From Amycolatopsis acididurans (lineage in GTDB: Bacteria; Actinomycetota; Actinomycetes; Mycobacteriales; Pseudonocardiaceae), in assembly GCF_012328925.1 (NCBI RefSeq), contig NZ_JAAXLS010000026.1, positions 1 to 64,000 on the forward strand: 64,000 nt of DNA, in the 5' to 3' direction. A model generated the notes under the pieces. That model saw nothing but the letters and a program-made list of their open reading frames with translations, made no database searches and had not been told where the DNA came from. Numbering within the stretch: the stretch's first letter is position 1; each line of letters starts with the position of its first letter. The translations under genes were made by a program, and so were the position numbers. Shown one piece after another: positions 1 to 8,338 of the stretch.

Positions 1-94
1 GCTGCTCGTCCAGGCCATCCAGCCCGGACACGGGGTTCAAGTCCTCAGCGTTCTCCACGCCGGACATCATGTCGGTCATCAGGTGCACTTCCAT
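1..94 (-). CDS. possible N-terminus of an ORF running off the left edge
   Basis: An ATG at 94 opens a frame of 31 codons that continues to the window edge without a stop. The residues visible are acidic and Met-rich, with an Asn-Pro and two Leu-Asp pairs near the edge. No Shine-Dalgarno or -10 box stands out. I do not recognise it. It could be the start of a normal protein, a short precursor-like peptide, or noise next to the decayed gene at 104-490. Confidence 0.2.
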   Translation of the reverse strand, partial: MEVHLMTDMMSGVENAEDLNPVSGLDGLDEQ

Positions 95-103
95 GATCGG
101 GAA

Positions 104-490
104 TTACACCGCTCGTTTTACAGTCCCGCGCTGGTGGTCCTCGATCGGATGTAGTGCGGTGAGCAGTTGCGCCCGCGGGCCGATCGACACGTCGTCGCCG
201 ATCGTGATGGGCGCGCAGTCCATCAGGATCGCGTCGTAGTTGAGGAAGCTGTTGCTGCCGAGCGTGATCGGGTGGCCGTAGTCGCACTGGAAGCGCGGCA
301 TGATCCAGGAGCCCGCGCCGATTCCGCCGAGCAGCTCGCGCAGGATCTCCTGCCGCTCCGCGTCCCCATCCGCCGTGGTGGCGTTGAACCGGTCCAGCAG
401 CCGCTGGCATCGACGTCGCTCCGCGACGAGTCCGGGATCGCTGTCCTTGTACCACTCGCCGCGCAGCATGCGGTCGCGTTGATCACCCAT
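104..490 (-). pseudogene. truncated maltose/galactoside O-acetyltransferase-like gene
   Basis: The 128-residue reading frame begins MGDQRDRMLRGEWYKDSDP, matching the N-terminal helical region of the maltose O-acetyltransferase family (acetyl-CoA-dependent sugar acetylation, left-handed beta-helix). It continues through the first hexapeptide-repeat coils (DYGHPITLGSNSFLNYDAIL, then ITIGDDVSIGPRAQLLTALH). Family members are usually about 185 residues. Here the similarity stops at HPIEDHQR and is followed by seven unrelated residues and a stop, so the remaining coils with the catalytic His region are missing. It lies directly beside another broken gene. I infer a decayed remnant without enzyme activity. 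Confidence 0.6.
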
Positions 491-564
491 CGGGCGATCA
501 TTCCCCGTCCTCCCGCCGCCGCTCGCGCCGCTCCTGTTCCCGACGACCAGCGCCGCCACCAGGG

Positions 565-896
565 TCAGCGCGTCGGCGGCCGCGACGGGCGCTCCCACAG
601 CCCGTTGTAGCTGACCAGCCAGGTGACCATCGCCGCGGTCGCCGCCGCGGCCAGCGCGTGCGACAGGCTCGGCACCAGCCACTACGGCCGGTTGTACCGC
701 ACCATCCCCAGCAGCATTCGGCCACCGGCACCTCACCGTCCTCGGTGAGCACGAGCCGACGGCGGCGCACCCCCACGTTCCACCCGATCTTGGCGCTGAC
801 CTGCCGTTCCGGTGCACGGCGCAGTTCCTCGGCGACCTCGGTGGCGATCTTCAACGGCAGGCCCGGATCGGCGAGCAACCCCACGGTCACGGTCAT
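565..896 (-). pseudogene. broken actinobacterial membrane-protein gene
   Basis: The N-terminus at 896 (MTVTVGLLADPGLPLKIATE) resembles a family of actinobacterial proteins of unknown function that combine a soluble N-terminal domain with membrane helices. The similarity holds to about 735. It then resumes in another frame (LLGMVRYNRP, then a TAG at 682-684, then WLVPSLSHALAAAATAAMVT) and ends at a stop at 565 after GLWERPSR. A frameshift, an in-frame stop and loss of most of the membrane part make it non-functional. The family assignment is from memory of its characteristic ADPGLP start. Confidence 0.55.
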
Positions 897-1013
897 GATC
901 GGCGAGTACCCGGGACCTCCTGCTCGCAGTCCCAGGATGTGAGTCTGACAACAGAACCCACCAGCTGAAGGCTGGTTTTCCCACCGCGATCTCGTGGCGG
1001 CGCGGGGCCCGCC

Positions 1014-1019
1014 TATGGT
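1014..1019 (+). promoter_or_regulatory. -10 box of a leaderless promoter
   Basis: TATGGT lies 7 bases before the ATG at 1027, with no Shine-Dalgarno between. This supports transcription starting at the start codon of the mannosyltransferase gene and sets its start at 1027 rather than the upstream in-frame codon at 994. Confidence 0.5.
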
Positions 1020-1026
1020 AGGCGCG

Positions 1027-2268
1027 ATGCGTAAACACCTCTGGGTCGTTCCCCTGTTGTGCGCGGTGTGGCTGTTCTTCGCTTTTCGCGGGATGTTCAC
1101 CGCGATGCCGACCCGTCCGCAGATCGACTTCGAGGTGTACCGCTTCGGCGTTCAGTCCTGGTGGGACGGCCACGGGCTCTACGGGGCGTTGCCGCCGACC
1201 GCCAACGGCGCCGTGCTGCCGTTCGTCTACCCGCCGTTCGCGGCCGTGCTGCTCAGCCCGCTGGTGCTGCTGCCGTGGGACGCCGCGGTGTTCACGCTGT
1301 ACCTGATCAGCACGGTCTGCTTCGGACTGACGATCTACCTCGTCTCCCGCGCGGTGTGGCCCACGCTCGGCCGGATGGGCGGGCTCTGCGTCGCCTCGGT
1401 CGCGCTGCCGCTGAGCGTGTTCCTCGAACCGGTGAGCCAGACCTACCAGTTCGGCCAGGTCAGCCTGATCATGATGGCCCTGGTCGCGATCGACTGCCTG
1501 GCGGGCAGGACGGTGTGGCCGCGCGGGTTCGGCATTGGGATCGCGGCCGCGATCAAGCTGACGCCCGCCGCGTTCGTGCTGTTCTTCCTCGTCCGCAAGG
1601 ACTACCGGTCCGCGATCCGGGCCGGGATCACCTTCGCCGTCGCCGCGGTCATCGGCTTCTGCGTCGACTTCTCCGACTCGGTCCGCTACTGGTTCGAGGG
1701 CGGGCTGTCCGGCGGCGGCGTCAGCGGCACCGCGTTCAAGACGAACCAGGCCATCGAGGCCGTACTCGTGCGCACCGGCCTGACCGGCGCCCCCGAGAAG
1801 ATCCTCTGGATCGTGCTCGTCGCCGCGCTCGTCCTCCTCGTCGCGCTGGCGATGCGCCGCAGCGAACCCGCGCTCGCGCTCGTCGCCAACGCCGGGCTGG
1901 GGCTGCTGGTCTCGCCCACCTCGTGGTCGCACTACTACGTGTGGGTCGCACCGGCGCTGGTGGTCATGCTCGCCTACGGCATCCGGCGCGCCCTCGAGCG
2001 GTCGTGGTCGGCGGCGGCCTGGTTCGGCTGGTCGGTGCTGACGGCGGTGTTCTTCTACCTCGCGCCGTTCCACAGCCTGCCGCTGACCGACTTCCCTGTC
2101 GTCAACGTGACCTGGACGTTCCCGCAGCAGCTGTCCGCGGCGACGTACGTGCTGGTCGGGGTCGCGCTGCTGCTCGCGTTCGCGATCCCCCGGGTGCGGG
2201 CGCGCACTGCCGAACCCGAGCTCGCGCCGCTTCCGCCCGCGAAGAAGCCGGCCCCCGCGGGTCAGTGA
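1027..2268 (+). CDS. GT87-type polyprenol-phosphate-mannose mannosyltransferase
   Basis: The 413-residue integral membrane protein has about ten hydrophobic segments and the GT87 layout: an early loop with an acidic residue followed by Tyr (PQIDFEVYRFGVQSWWDG, about residues 35-55), a YPPFAAVLLSPL segment, and the conserved GFGIGIAAAIKLTPAAFVLF region. The family transfers mannose from polyprenyl-phosphate-mannose on the outer face of the membrane to lipid-linked or cell-envelope glycans such as phosphatidylinositol mannosides and lipomannan. The acceptor here cannot be told. It stands alone between pseudogenes and a convergent siderophore gene that ends 4 bp away. A second family member lies at 15882-17144. 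Confidence 0.8.
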   Translation: MRKHLWVVPLLCAVWLFFAFRGMFTAMPTRPQIDFEVYRFGVQSWWDGHGLYGALPPTANGAVLPFVYPPFAAVLLSPLVLLPWDAAVFTLYLISTVCFGLTIYLVSRAVWPTLGRMGGLCVASVALPLSVFLEPVSQTYQFGQVSLIMMALVAIDCLAGRTVWPRGFGIGIAAAIKLTPAAFVLFFLVRKDYRSAIRAGITFAVAAVIGFCVDFSDSVRYWFEGGLSGGGVSGTAFKTNQAIEAVLVRTGLTGAPEKILWIVLVAALVLLVALAMRRSEPALALVANAGLGLLVSPTSWSHYYVWVAPALVVMLAYGIRRALERSWSAAAWFGWSVLTAVFFYLAPFHSLPLTDFPVVNVTWTFPQQLSAATYVLVGVALLLAFAIPRVRARTAEPELAPLPPAKKPAPAGQ

Positions 2269-2272
2269 CCGG

Positions 2273-3931
2273 CTACCAGGCCCCGTCGGCGGCCGGGCCG
2301 TGCAGCGGGTTGGGCACGCGGCCCGCCCACGCCTCCCCCGCCAGGTGCTCCCGGTTCGGCGTGACGCGCTCGACCTCGGGCGCGAGCAGGCCGTAGGCGT
2401 CGAACCGCTCCGCGCACGCGGGGTTGTCCGCCCGGTAGCGCGTGACGGTTTCGCGCACCAGGTCCCAGAACCGGGTGCGCGGCAGGTCGAGGTCGTCGAG
2501 CAGGATCTCCGCCCAGTACCGCAGCTGACCGGCGAACACCGCGTCCGACAGCGAACGGGCCAGCACGTTCGCGGGCCTGCGCGGCGCGTCGCCGAGCAGG
2601 CGGTGACAGTCCAGTTCCTCGTCCAGCAGCTCCACGCCGCGCGCGAGGTCCTTGATCGCCACTCGCAGCGGCCTGCCGTCCGGGGAGACGATCAGCACGA
2701 GGTTCGGCGCGTACGCGCCGAGCCCGACACCGTACTGGCACAGCCAGCCCAGCAACGGCCTGAGCAGCAGGTCGAGCACCTCGGCGCACCACTGCTCGGC
2801 GCCGAGACCGCTGCGCCGGATCAGCTCGGTGAGCACCGCGTGCCCGTCGAGATCGCGGTAGGGCAGCGCCGCGAACGACAGCGCCTGCTCGCCTTCGGCC
2901 ACCCGGGACAGCACGGGCTCGCTCCACAGCGCGCCGATCGCGGTGTCCGGCAGCTCGCCGAACAGCGGATGACGCACGGTCACGCCCGCCACGCCGCCCA
3001 GCAGCTCCAGGCCCAGCCCGGCTTCGGCGTTGATCCGCTTGAGCCCGCCGGTGACGACGGGTGCGCCCGGCGCGGGCAGGACCGTCACGTCGCGCCGGGT
3101 GGGACGGCCGACGTTGGCCAGCGTCCACACGGTCTGATGTGGGCGGTAGTGGTCGTAGCCCGGCCCGAGGTCGACCAGCACACCGGAGGCCAGCTCGCCC
3201 GCGTACCGGACGCCCACGATCTCGTCGGCCTGCCAGGGATGCAGCGGCAGCAGGACGTAGTCCGCCAGCTCGCCCACCGTCTCGGTGAACTCGGCGCGCT
3301 GCTCGGCGTCGAGTTCCTCCAGCTGCAGGAGGTTCTCGCCCAGGTCGTCGATCGCGTCGAAGCGCGCGTGGTCGCGGCGCACGGCGAACCAGCGGAGCTG
3401 GATGTCCTCGCCGGACTCGGGTGCGTAGCGCGCGCGGTCCTCGGCCGAGAACCCGGCACGGCCGGCGTCGAACACCAGCGGCGGATGTCCGGCCAGATGC
3501 CCCTCGGCCAGGTTGTAATCCATTGTGGACAATTTCTCGGCGGTGGGCGCGCTGCGCAGCCTGCTCGACTCGTCGGCGATCGTGGCGGTCAGCTCGGTCA
3601 GCACCTCGGCCAGGCGCGAGCCGTACAGCCCGAGCGCGGTGCGGGCGTCGACCAGCAGCGCGCGCGGGTCCTCGACGGGCGCGGGTTTTCCGCCCTCGGC
3701 GGCGCGGGTGGCGCTGCCGAGGGCGATCACGAACGAGCCGAACGCGCCACGGCGCGCCCGGAACTCGTATACCGCCTCGCCCAGCGGCAGCCGCCAGTGA
3801 TCCTCCCCCGCCGGTTCGGGTTCGAAAAGACCCTCGTGGGACAGTTCGCCGAGCAGACGGTGCGTGAGGTGCGCCGCCGCCTGCCGCCAGGCGGCCGCTT
3901 CGTCCAGCTGCTCGTCCGGATTGGTGATCAC
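2273..3931 (-). CDS. IucA/IucC-family NIS siderophore synthetase
   Basis: NRPS-independent siderophore synthetases adenylate a carboxylate (often citrate) and join it to an amine or alcohol. The 552-residue product has family marks: EGHLAGHPPLVFD near residue 145, LPLHPWQADEIV near 232, and a C-terminal AIKDLARGVELL in the FhuF-like thumb. The usual Ser/Thr-rich nucleotide-binding motif is replaced by GGLKRINAEAGLG, so it is a divergent member. The start is a GTG at 3931 with GAGGAGG six bases upstream. It is the last gene of a leftward operon, 20 bp after the LLM oxidoreductase. No transporter, amine-modifying enzyme or second synthetase is adjacent, so substrate and product stay open. Divergent ornithine aminotransferase at 7122 is the only nearby amine-related gene. 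Confidence 0.8.
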   Translation of the reverse strand: MITNPDEQLDEAAAWRQAAAHLTHRLLGELSHEGLFEPEPAGEDHWRLPLGEAVYEFRARRGAFGSFVIALGSATRAAEGGKPAPVEDPRALLVDARTALGLYGSRLAEVLTELTATIADESSRLRSAPTAEKLSTMDYNLAEGHLAGHPPLVFDAGRAGFSAEDRARYAPESGEDIQLRWFAVRRDHARFDAIDDLGENLLQLEELDAEQRAEFTETVGELADYVLLPLHPWQADEIVGVRYAGELASGVLVDLGPGYDHYRPHQTVWTLANVGRPTRRDVTVLPAPGAPVVTGGLKRINAEAGLGLELLGGVAGVTVRHPLFGELPDTAIGALWSEPVLSRVAEGEQALSFAALPYRDLDGHAVLTELIRRSGLGAEQWCAEVLDLLLRPLLGWLCQYGVGLGAYAPNLVLIVSPDGRPLRVAIKDLARGVELLDEELDCHRLLGDAPRRPANVLARSLSDAVFAGQLRYWAEILLDDLDLPRTRFWDLVRETVTRYRADNPACAERFDAYGLLAPEVERVTPNREHLAGEAWAGRVPNPLHGPAADGAW

Positions 3932-3951
3932 GATTGCCCTCCTCGCAGCGG

Positions 3952-4905
3952 TCAGTCGCGCGGCGCGAGCGCCTCGACCTGGGCGGCCTGGTCGCCACCC
4001 GTCGGCAGCAGCGCGATGACCGGCGTGGTCAGCCCGTTGTCCACATAGGACTCCAGCTTCTCCCGGCAGACGTCCGGGCTGCCGTGCACGATCAGCTCGT
4101 CCACCACCTCGTCCGGAATCGCCGCGTTGGCGCCCTTGCGGTCGCCGGAGGCCCACAGCTTGTGCATGGGGGCGAGCACGTCGCCGCGGCCGAGCCAGTC
4201 GTGGAACGCCGCGTACACCGGCACGGTGAGGTAGCTCGAGATCAGCATCCGGCCCAGCGCCCGCGCCGCGCCGGTGTCCTCGGTGGGGCAGACGAAGATC
4301 CGCGCCACCAGCTCGACATCCGGCCCGATCTCGGCGCGCACCTTCGGCACGTCGCCCGGCGCGAGCCAGTTCGTGATCGCGCCGTCGGACTCCTTCGCCG
4401 CGAGTTTGAGCATCCCCGGCCGCAGCGCGGCGAGCATGATCTTCGGCGGTATCTCGGGCACCCGTTCGAGCTTGAACTTGCTGACCGAAAACGTCGGGTA
4501 GTTCTCCGTGACCTTCTCCCCGGCCAGCGCCGACCGCAGGAACCGCAGGGTGTCCCTCGTGCGCTTATACGGCTCGGTGAACGCGCCCGCGTTCCAGTTC
4601 TCCACGATCACCGGCGAGGACGTGCCGATACCGAGCACGAACTTCTCGGGCGCGACCTCGGCGAGGGTGGCCGCGCTCATCGCCAGCAGGCCGGGTCCGC
4701 GGGTGTAGACGGGCGCGATCGCGGTGCCCAGCCGCAGCGACGGCGCCCACTGGGAAGCCAGCAACAGCGGGGAGAACGCGTCGGTGCCCGCCGTCTCGGC
4801 CGACCACACGTCGGTGTAGCCGAGATCCGGCAGCCGCTCGATCAGCTCGCGGTGCGCCGTCAGCGGCACCCCGGTCAGCGGAATCGTCAGACCCCAGCGC
4901 TTCAC
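3952..4905 (-). CDS. LLM-class, probably F420-dependent, oxidoreductase
   Basis: The 317-residue protein is a luciferase-like monooxygenase-fold (TIM barrel) enzyme. Typical elements are MKRWGLTIPLTG at the start, YTDVWSAETAGTDAFSPL, RLGTAIAPVYTRGPGLLAMSA and KFVLGIGTSSPVIVENWN. Family members use F420 or FMN to reduce or oxidise small organic substrates. The GTG start at 4905 overlaps the TGA stop of the upstream peptidase by four bases (GTGA), so the two are translationally coupled. It sits between an S9 peptidase and an NIS synthetase in one operon. The substrate is not deducible. Confidence 0.8.
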   Translation of the reverse strand: MKRWGLTIPLTGVPLTAHRELIERLPDLGYTDVWSAETAGTDAFSPLLLASQWAPSLRLGTAIAPVYTRGPGLLAMSAATLAEVAPEKFVLGIGTSSPVIVENWNAGAFTEPYKRTRDTLRFLRSALAGEKVTENYPTFSVSKFKLERVPEIPPKIMLAALRPGMLKLAAKESDGAITNWLAPGDVPKVRAEIGPDVELVARIFVCPTEDTGAARALGRMLISSYLTVPVYAAFHDWLGRGDVLAPMHKLWASGDRKGANAAIPDEVVDELIVHGSPDVCREKLESYVDNGLTTPVIALLPTGGDQAAQVEALAPRD

Positions 4906-6974
4906 GACGTCAACTCCTTCTTGATCCATTCGACCTGTACGCGCATCAAGTTTTCCGCGACCTCTTCGCCCTGTGGTGTCATGTGCGTCGCACCGGCCAG
5001 CGGCAGGAACGTGTGCGCCCGGCCCGCCGCGAGCAGCGCCGAGGACAGCCGCAGCGCGTGCGCGACGAACACGTTGTCGTCGGCCAGCCCGTGCACGATC
5101 ATGAGCGACCGGCGCAGTTCCGGCGCGGCGGCGAGCAGCGAGTTGCGCTCGTAGCACTCCGGATCGTCCTGCGGCGTACCGAGATAACGCTCGGTGTAGT
5201 GGGTGTCGTACAGCGTCCAGTCGGTCACCGGGGCACCGGCGACGGCGGCGTGGAAGACGTCCGGGCGGCGCAGCACCGCCAGCGCGGAGAGGTATCCGCC
5301 GTAGGACCAGCCGCGGATCGCGACCCGGTTCAGGTCGAGAGCGGGATACTCGGCCGCGACCGCGTGCAGCGCCTCGACCTGGTCGGCCAGCGTCACCTCG
5401 GCCAGTCTGCCCGCGATCTCCTTCTCCCAGGCCGGACCGCGCCCCGGCGTGCCGCGCCCGTCGGTGACGAGCACCGCGAAACCCTGGTCCGCCAGCCACT
5501 GCGAGGTCAGGAACGCGTTGCGCGACTGCAGGACGCGCTGGGCGTGCGGGCCGCCGTAGGGGTCGAGCAGCACCGGCAGCTTGTCGCCCTCGCGGTGCCC
5601 GGCCGGAAACAGCAGCGCCGCGCGCAGGCCGCGCTCGCCGACGGTCAGCCAGCGCGGGCGCGGTTCGATGCCCGGATCCACGGGGTGGCTCGCGACCTTC
5701 GCGACCGGGACGCCGTCGCGCAGCACCGAGACCTCGGGCCCGCTGTGCTCCAGGCTCCACGACGAGAGCACGCTCACCCCGGCCGAACCTGCGCCGACGT
5801 GCACGCCGTCCGAAGTGGACAGACGGCGGACCGAGCCGTCTTCGGTGCGGTAGACGTGAATCTGTGTGGGATCCTCGGCCGAGGCGCTGAACAGCACCTC
5901 GTCGCCGACGTCGAGCACGGAGCGCACCTGCAGCTCCGGCCCGGTCACCGGCTCCCCGTCGACCACCAGCCGGTAACTGCCGTCCGCGGCGCTGACGTGC
6001 ACGAGCTTGCCGCCGGTCGTCCACGCCGGCACTCCGGGCACGATCTCGACCCAGTCCGGGTCGGTCTCTGCGTGCAGCAGGCGGGTGCCGCCGGTGACCG
6101 GGTCGACCGCGAGGAACTCCAGGCTCCGCTGGTCACGCGGCTGCACCGCGAGCACCGGGGGGCCGCCGGCCGACCAGTGCACGGCCACCAGGTACTCCCA
6201 GTCGCCCCGTTCGACGTCCACCCGCGCGCCGTCGAGGCCGAAGAACGCCAGCGACACCTTGACGTTGGCGGTGCCGGTGGCCGGATAGGCGACCGTGTTG
6301 ACCGCGTTTGCCGGATTGGCCGGATCGGCGATGTTCCAGCGCGGCACGTCCGCGCGGTCGGTGCGCTCCACCAGCAGGCTGCGCCCGTCCGGCGACCACC
6401 AGTACCCGCGTGCCCGGCCCAGTTCCTCGGCGGCGATGAACTCCGCGAGCCCCCACGCGATGTCCTCGCCGTCCTCCTCGGCGACCACGTGATCGGCGCC
6501 GGTGGCGAGTTCGATCACGCGCAGCCGGCGGTCGCGGACGTAGGCGACGTGCGTGCCGGAGGCGTTCACGCGAGGATCGACCACCGCACCCTCGACCAGT
6601 TCACGCACCTGGCGGGTGGCCAGATCCACCGTGTACAGCTTGCCGGACAAGGAGAACACGGCGATCCGCAGCTCCGCGTCGGTGGCGTAGGCGACCACGC
6701 CGCCGGCGCTCTGCCGGTTGCGCTCACGCAGCGCCTTCTCCTCCGGCGGCAGGTTCTCCTCGCCGGGCAGCAGCTCGGCCGCGTCGACGATCTTGGTCTC
6801 CGCCCCCGAGGACAGGTCCAACTCCCACAGGCTGTTGCGCCGGTCCGTGCCCGATTCCGACCGCAGGAACAGCAGCCGCCGCCCGTCCGGCGAGACGCGG
6901 AACTCCCTGGGCGTGCCCAGCGTGAACCGCTGGGTTCTGGCCTGCTTGCGAAGGAAGGAGAGCTCATCGGTCAC
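4902..6974 (-). CDS. prolyl-oligopeptidase-type (S9/DPP4-like) serine peptidase
   Basis: The 690-residue protein has an N-terminal beta-propeller (about residues 30-430, opening with FRVSPDGRRLLFLRS) and a C-terminal alpha/beta-hydrolase domain. The catalytic Ser is in GWSYGGYL (near 555), the Asp in HGLADDNVF (near 630) and the His in AGATHMTP (near 662). The EAEE-like pair IAAEELGRARGYWWSPDG fits the dipeptidyl-peptidase IV subgroup, which removes N-terminal dipeptides. No signal peptide is visible, so it is probably cytoplasmic. The start is GTG at 6974. It is the first gene of the operon leading to the LLM enzyme and siderophore synthetase. Confidence 0.85.
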   Translation of the reverse strand: MTDELSFLRKQARTQRFTLGTPREFRVSPDGRRLLFLRSESGTDRRNSLWELDLSSGAETKIVDAAELLPGEENLPPEEKALRERNRQSAGGVVAYATDAELRIAVFSLSGKLYTVDLATRQVRELVEGAVVDPRVNASGTHVAYVRDRRLRVIELATGADHVVAEEDGEDIAWGLAEFIAAEELGRARGYWWSPDGRSLLVERTDRADVPRWNIADPANPANAVNTVAYPATGTANVKVSLAFFGLDGARVDVERGDWEYLVAVHWSAGGPPVLAVQPRDQRSLEFLAVDPVTGGTRLLHAETDPDWVEIVPGVPAWTTGGKLVHVSAADGSYRLVVDGEPVTGPELQVRSVLDVGDEVLFSASAEDPTQIHVYRTEDGSVRRLSTSDGVHVGAGSAGVSVLSSWSLEHSGPEVSVLRDGVPVAKVASHPVDPGIEPRPRWLTVGERGLRAALLFPAGHREGDKLPVLLDPYGGPHAQRVLQSRNAFLTSQWLADQGFAVLVTDGRGTPGRGPAWEKEIAGRLAEVTLADQVEALHAVAAEYPALDLNRVAIRGWSYGGYLSALAVLRRPDVFHAAVAGAPVTDWTLYDTHYTERYLGTPQDDPECYERNSLLAAAPELRRSLMIVHGLADDNVFVAHALRLSSALLAAGRAHTFLPLAGATHMTPQGEEVAENLMRVQVEWIKKELTS

Positions 6975-7109
6975 GTTCGCACTCTTTCAGACACGCCCGC
7001 GACTTGGCGAACCCGGTCGCGGTCCGGCACGTCGCTTGGACGCAACGATCTTCTGTCCTTGCCTGGATCTGCGCAACGAACAGCGGCTCGATCGGTTCCG
7101 GACTGGCCT

Positions 7110-7115
7110 TAACCT
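7110..7115 (+). promoter_or_regulatory. -10 box of a leaderless promoter
   Basis: TAACCT lies 6 bases before the ATG at 7122, with no ribosome-binding site between. It supports ATG 7122 over the in-frame GTG at 7116. Confidence 0.55.
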
Positions 7116-7121
7116 GTGTTC

Positions 7122-8321
7122 ATGAGGACCGCCGACTTCGTCGCGCTCGACGAACGCTGGAGCACGCACAACTACCACCCGCTGCCCGTGGTGATCACCG
7201 AGGGCGAGGGCGCCTGGGTGACCGATATCGAGGGCAAGCGGTATCTGGACTTCCTCTCGGCGTATTCGGCGCTCAACTTCGGGCACCGGCATCCCGATCT
7301 GGTCGCGGCCGCCATCGGGCAGCTGGGCAGGGTCACGCTGACCTCGCGCGCGTTCCACCACGACCAGCTGGGGCTGTTCTGCCGTGAGCTGGCCGAGCTG
7401 ACCGGCACCGAGATGGTGCTGCCGATGAACTCGGGCGCGGAGGCGGTCGAGTCGGCGCTGAAGGTCGCGCGGAAATGGGCGTACGAGGTCAAGGGCGTCC
7501 CCGACGGCACGGCCGAGATCATCGTGGCGGGCGCCAACTTCCACGGCCGCACCACCACGATCGTGTCGTTCTCCACCGACGAGACGGCCCGCACGCACTT
7601 CGGCCCGTTCACACCCGGATTCGTCGTGGTCAAGTACGGCGACGTCGCGGCACTGCGCGACGCGATCACCGAGCGCACGGCGGCGGTGCTGCTGGAGCCG
7701 GTGCAGGGCGAGGCGGGTGTGATCGTGCCGCCGGACGGCTACCTCGCCGAGGCGCGACGGGCCTGCGACGAGGCGGGGGTGCTGCTGATCGCCGACGAGA
7801 TCCAGTCCGGTCTCGCCCGCACGGGCACGCTGCTCGCGCTCGACCACGAGCACGTGCGGGCCGATCTGTACACGCTCGGCAAGGCGCTCGGCGGCGGGAT
7901 CCTGCCGCTGTCGGCGGTCGTCGGCCGCCGCGACGTGCTCGGCGTGCTGCGGCCCGGCGAGCACGGCTCGACCTTCGGCGGAAACCCGCTGGCCTGCGCG
8001 GTCGGCCGGGAGGTCATCCGGCTGCTGGCCACGGGCGAGTTCCAGCAGCGCTCCACCGCGCTCGGCGCGCATCTGCACGCGCGGCTCGGGGAACTCGTCG
8101 GGCACGGCCTGGCCGAGGTGCGCGGCCGCGGTCTGTGGGCGGGCATGGACATCACGCCGGGCGGGCTGTCCGGCCGGGAGGCGTCCGAGGCGCTCGCCGG
8201 GCGGGGCGTGCTGTGCAAGGAGACCCACGGCAACACCCTGCGCATCGCTCCGCCGCTGGTCATCAGCCAGCAGGACCTCGACCGCGGCATCGACGCGATC
8301 GCCGGGGTGATCCGCCGTTAG
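7122..8321 (+). CDS. rocD: ornithine--oxo-acid aminotransferase
   Basis: This 399-residue class-III PLP aminotransferase converts ornithine and 2-oxoglutarate to glutamate semialdehyde and glutamate. Diagnostic segments are STHNYHPLPVVITEGEGAWV at the start, YLDFLSAYSALNFGHRHP, PMNSGAEAVESALKVARKW, LIADEIQSGLARTG and LYTLGKALGGG, with the PLP-binding Lys near residue 252. Length is normal for bacterial RocD. It is transcribed divergently from the peptidase/siderophore operon, with 147 bp between, and followed 17 bp later by a DUF2252 gene that has its own -10 box. A role in ornithine catabolism or supply of amine precursors is inferred. Confidence 0.88.
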   Translation: MRTADFVALDERWSTHNYHPLPVVITEGEGAWVTDIEGKRYLDFLSAYSALNFGHRHPDLVAAAIGQLGRVTLTSRAFHHDQLGLFCRELAELTGTEMVLPMNSGAEAVESALKVARKWAYEVKGVPDGTAEIIVAGANFHGRTTTIVSFSTDETARTHFGPFTPGFVVVKYGDVAALRDAITERTAAVLLEPVQGEAGVIVPPDGYLAEARRACDEAGVLLIADEIQSGLARTGTLLALDHEHVRADLYTLGKALGGGILPLSAVVGRRDVLGVLRPGEHGSTFGGNPLACAVGREVIRLLATGEFQQRSTALGAHLHARLGELVGHGLAEVRGRGLWAGMDITPGGLSGREASEALAGRGVLCKETHGNTLRIAPPLVISQQDLDRGIDAIAGVIRR

Positions 8322-8325
8322 CGGG

Positions 8326-8331
8326 TAGGTT
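8326..8331 (+). promoter_or_regulatory. -10 box of a leaderless promoter
   Basis: TAGGTT lies 7 bases before the ATG at 8339, immediately after the rocD stop. No Shine-Dalgarno is present. Confidence 0.45.
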
Positions 8332-8338
8332 GGTCCAC

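Noticed and set aside
733..2073. A leftward 446-codon frame
   Set aside because: It is antisense to the GT87 mannosyltransferase and consists of Arg/Asp/His-rich low-complexity sequence typical of shadow frames in GC-rich DNA.
3934..7112. Rightward frames of 406 and 709 codons
   Set aside because: They are antisense to the LLM enzyme and the S9 peptidase, which have clear catalytic motifs on the other strand.
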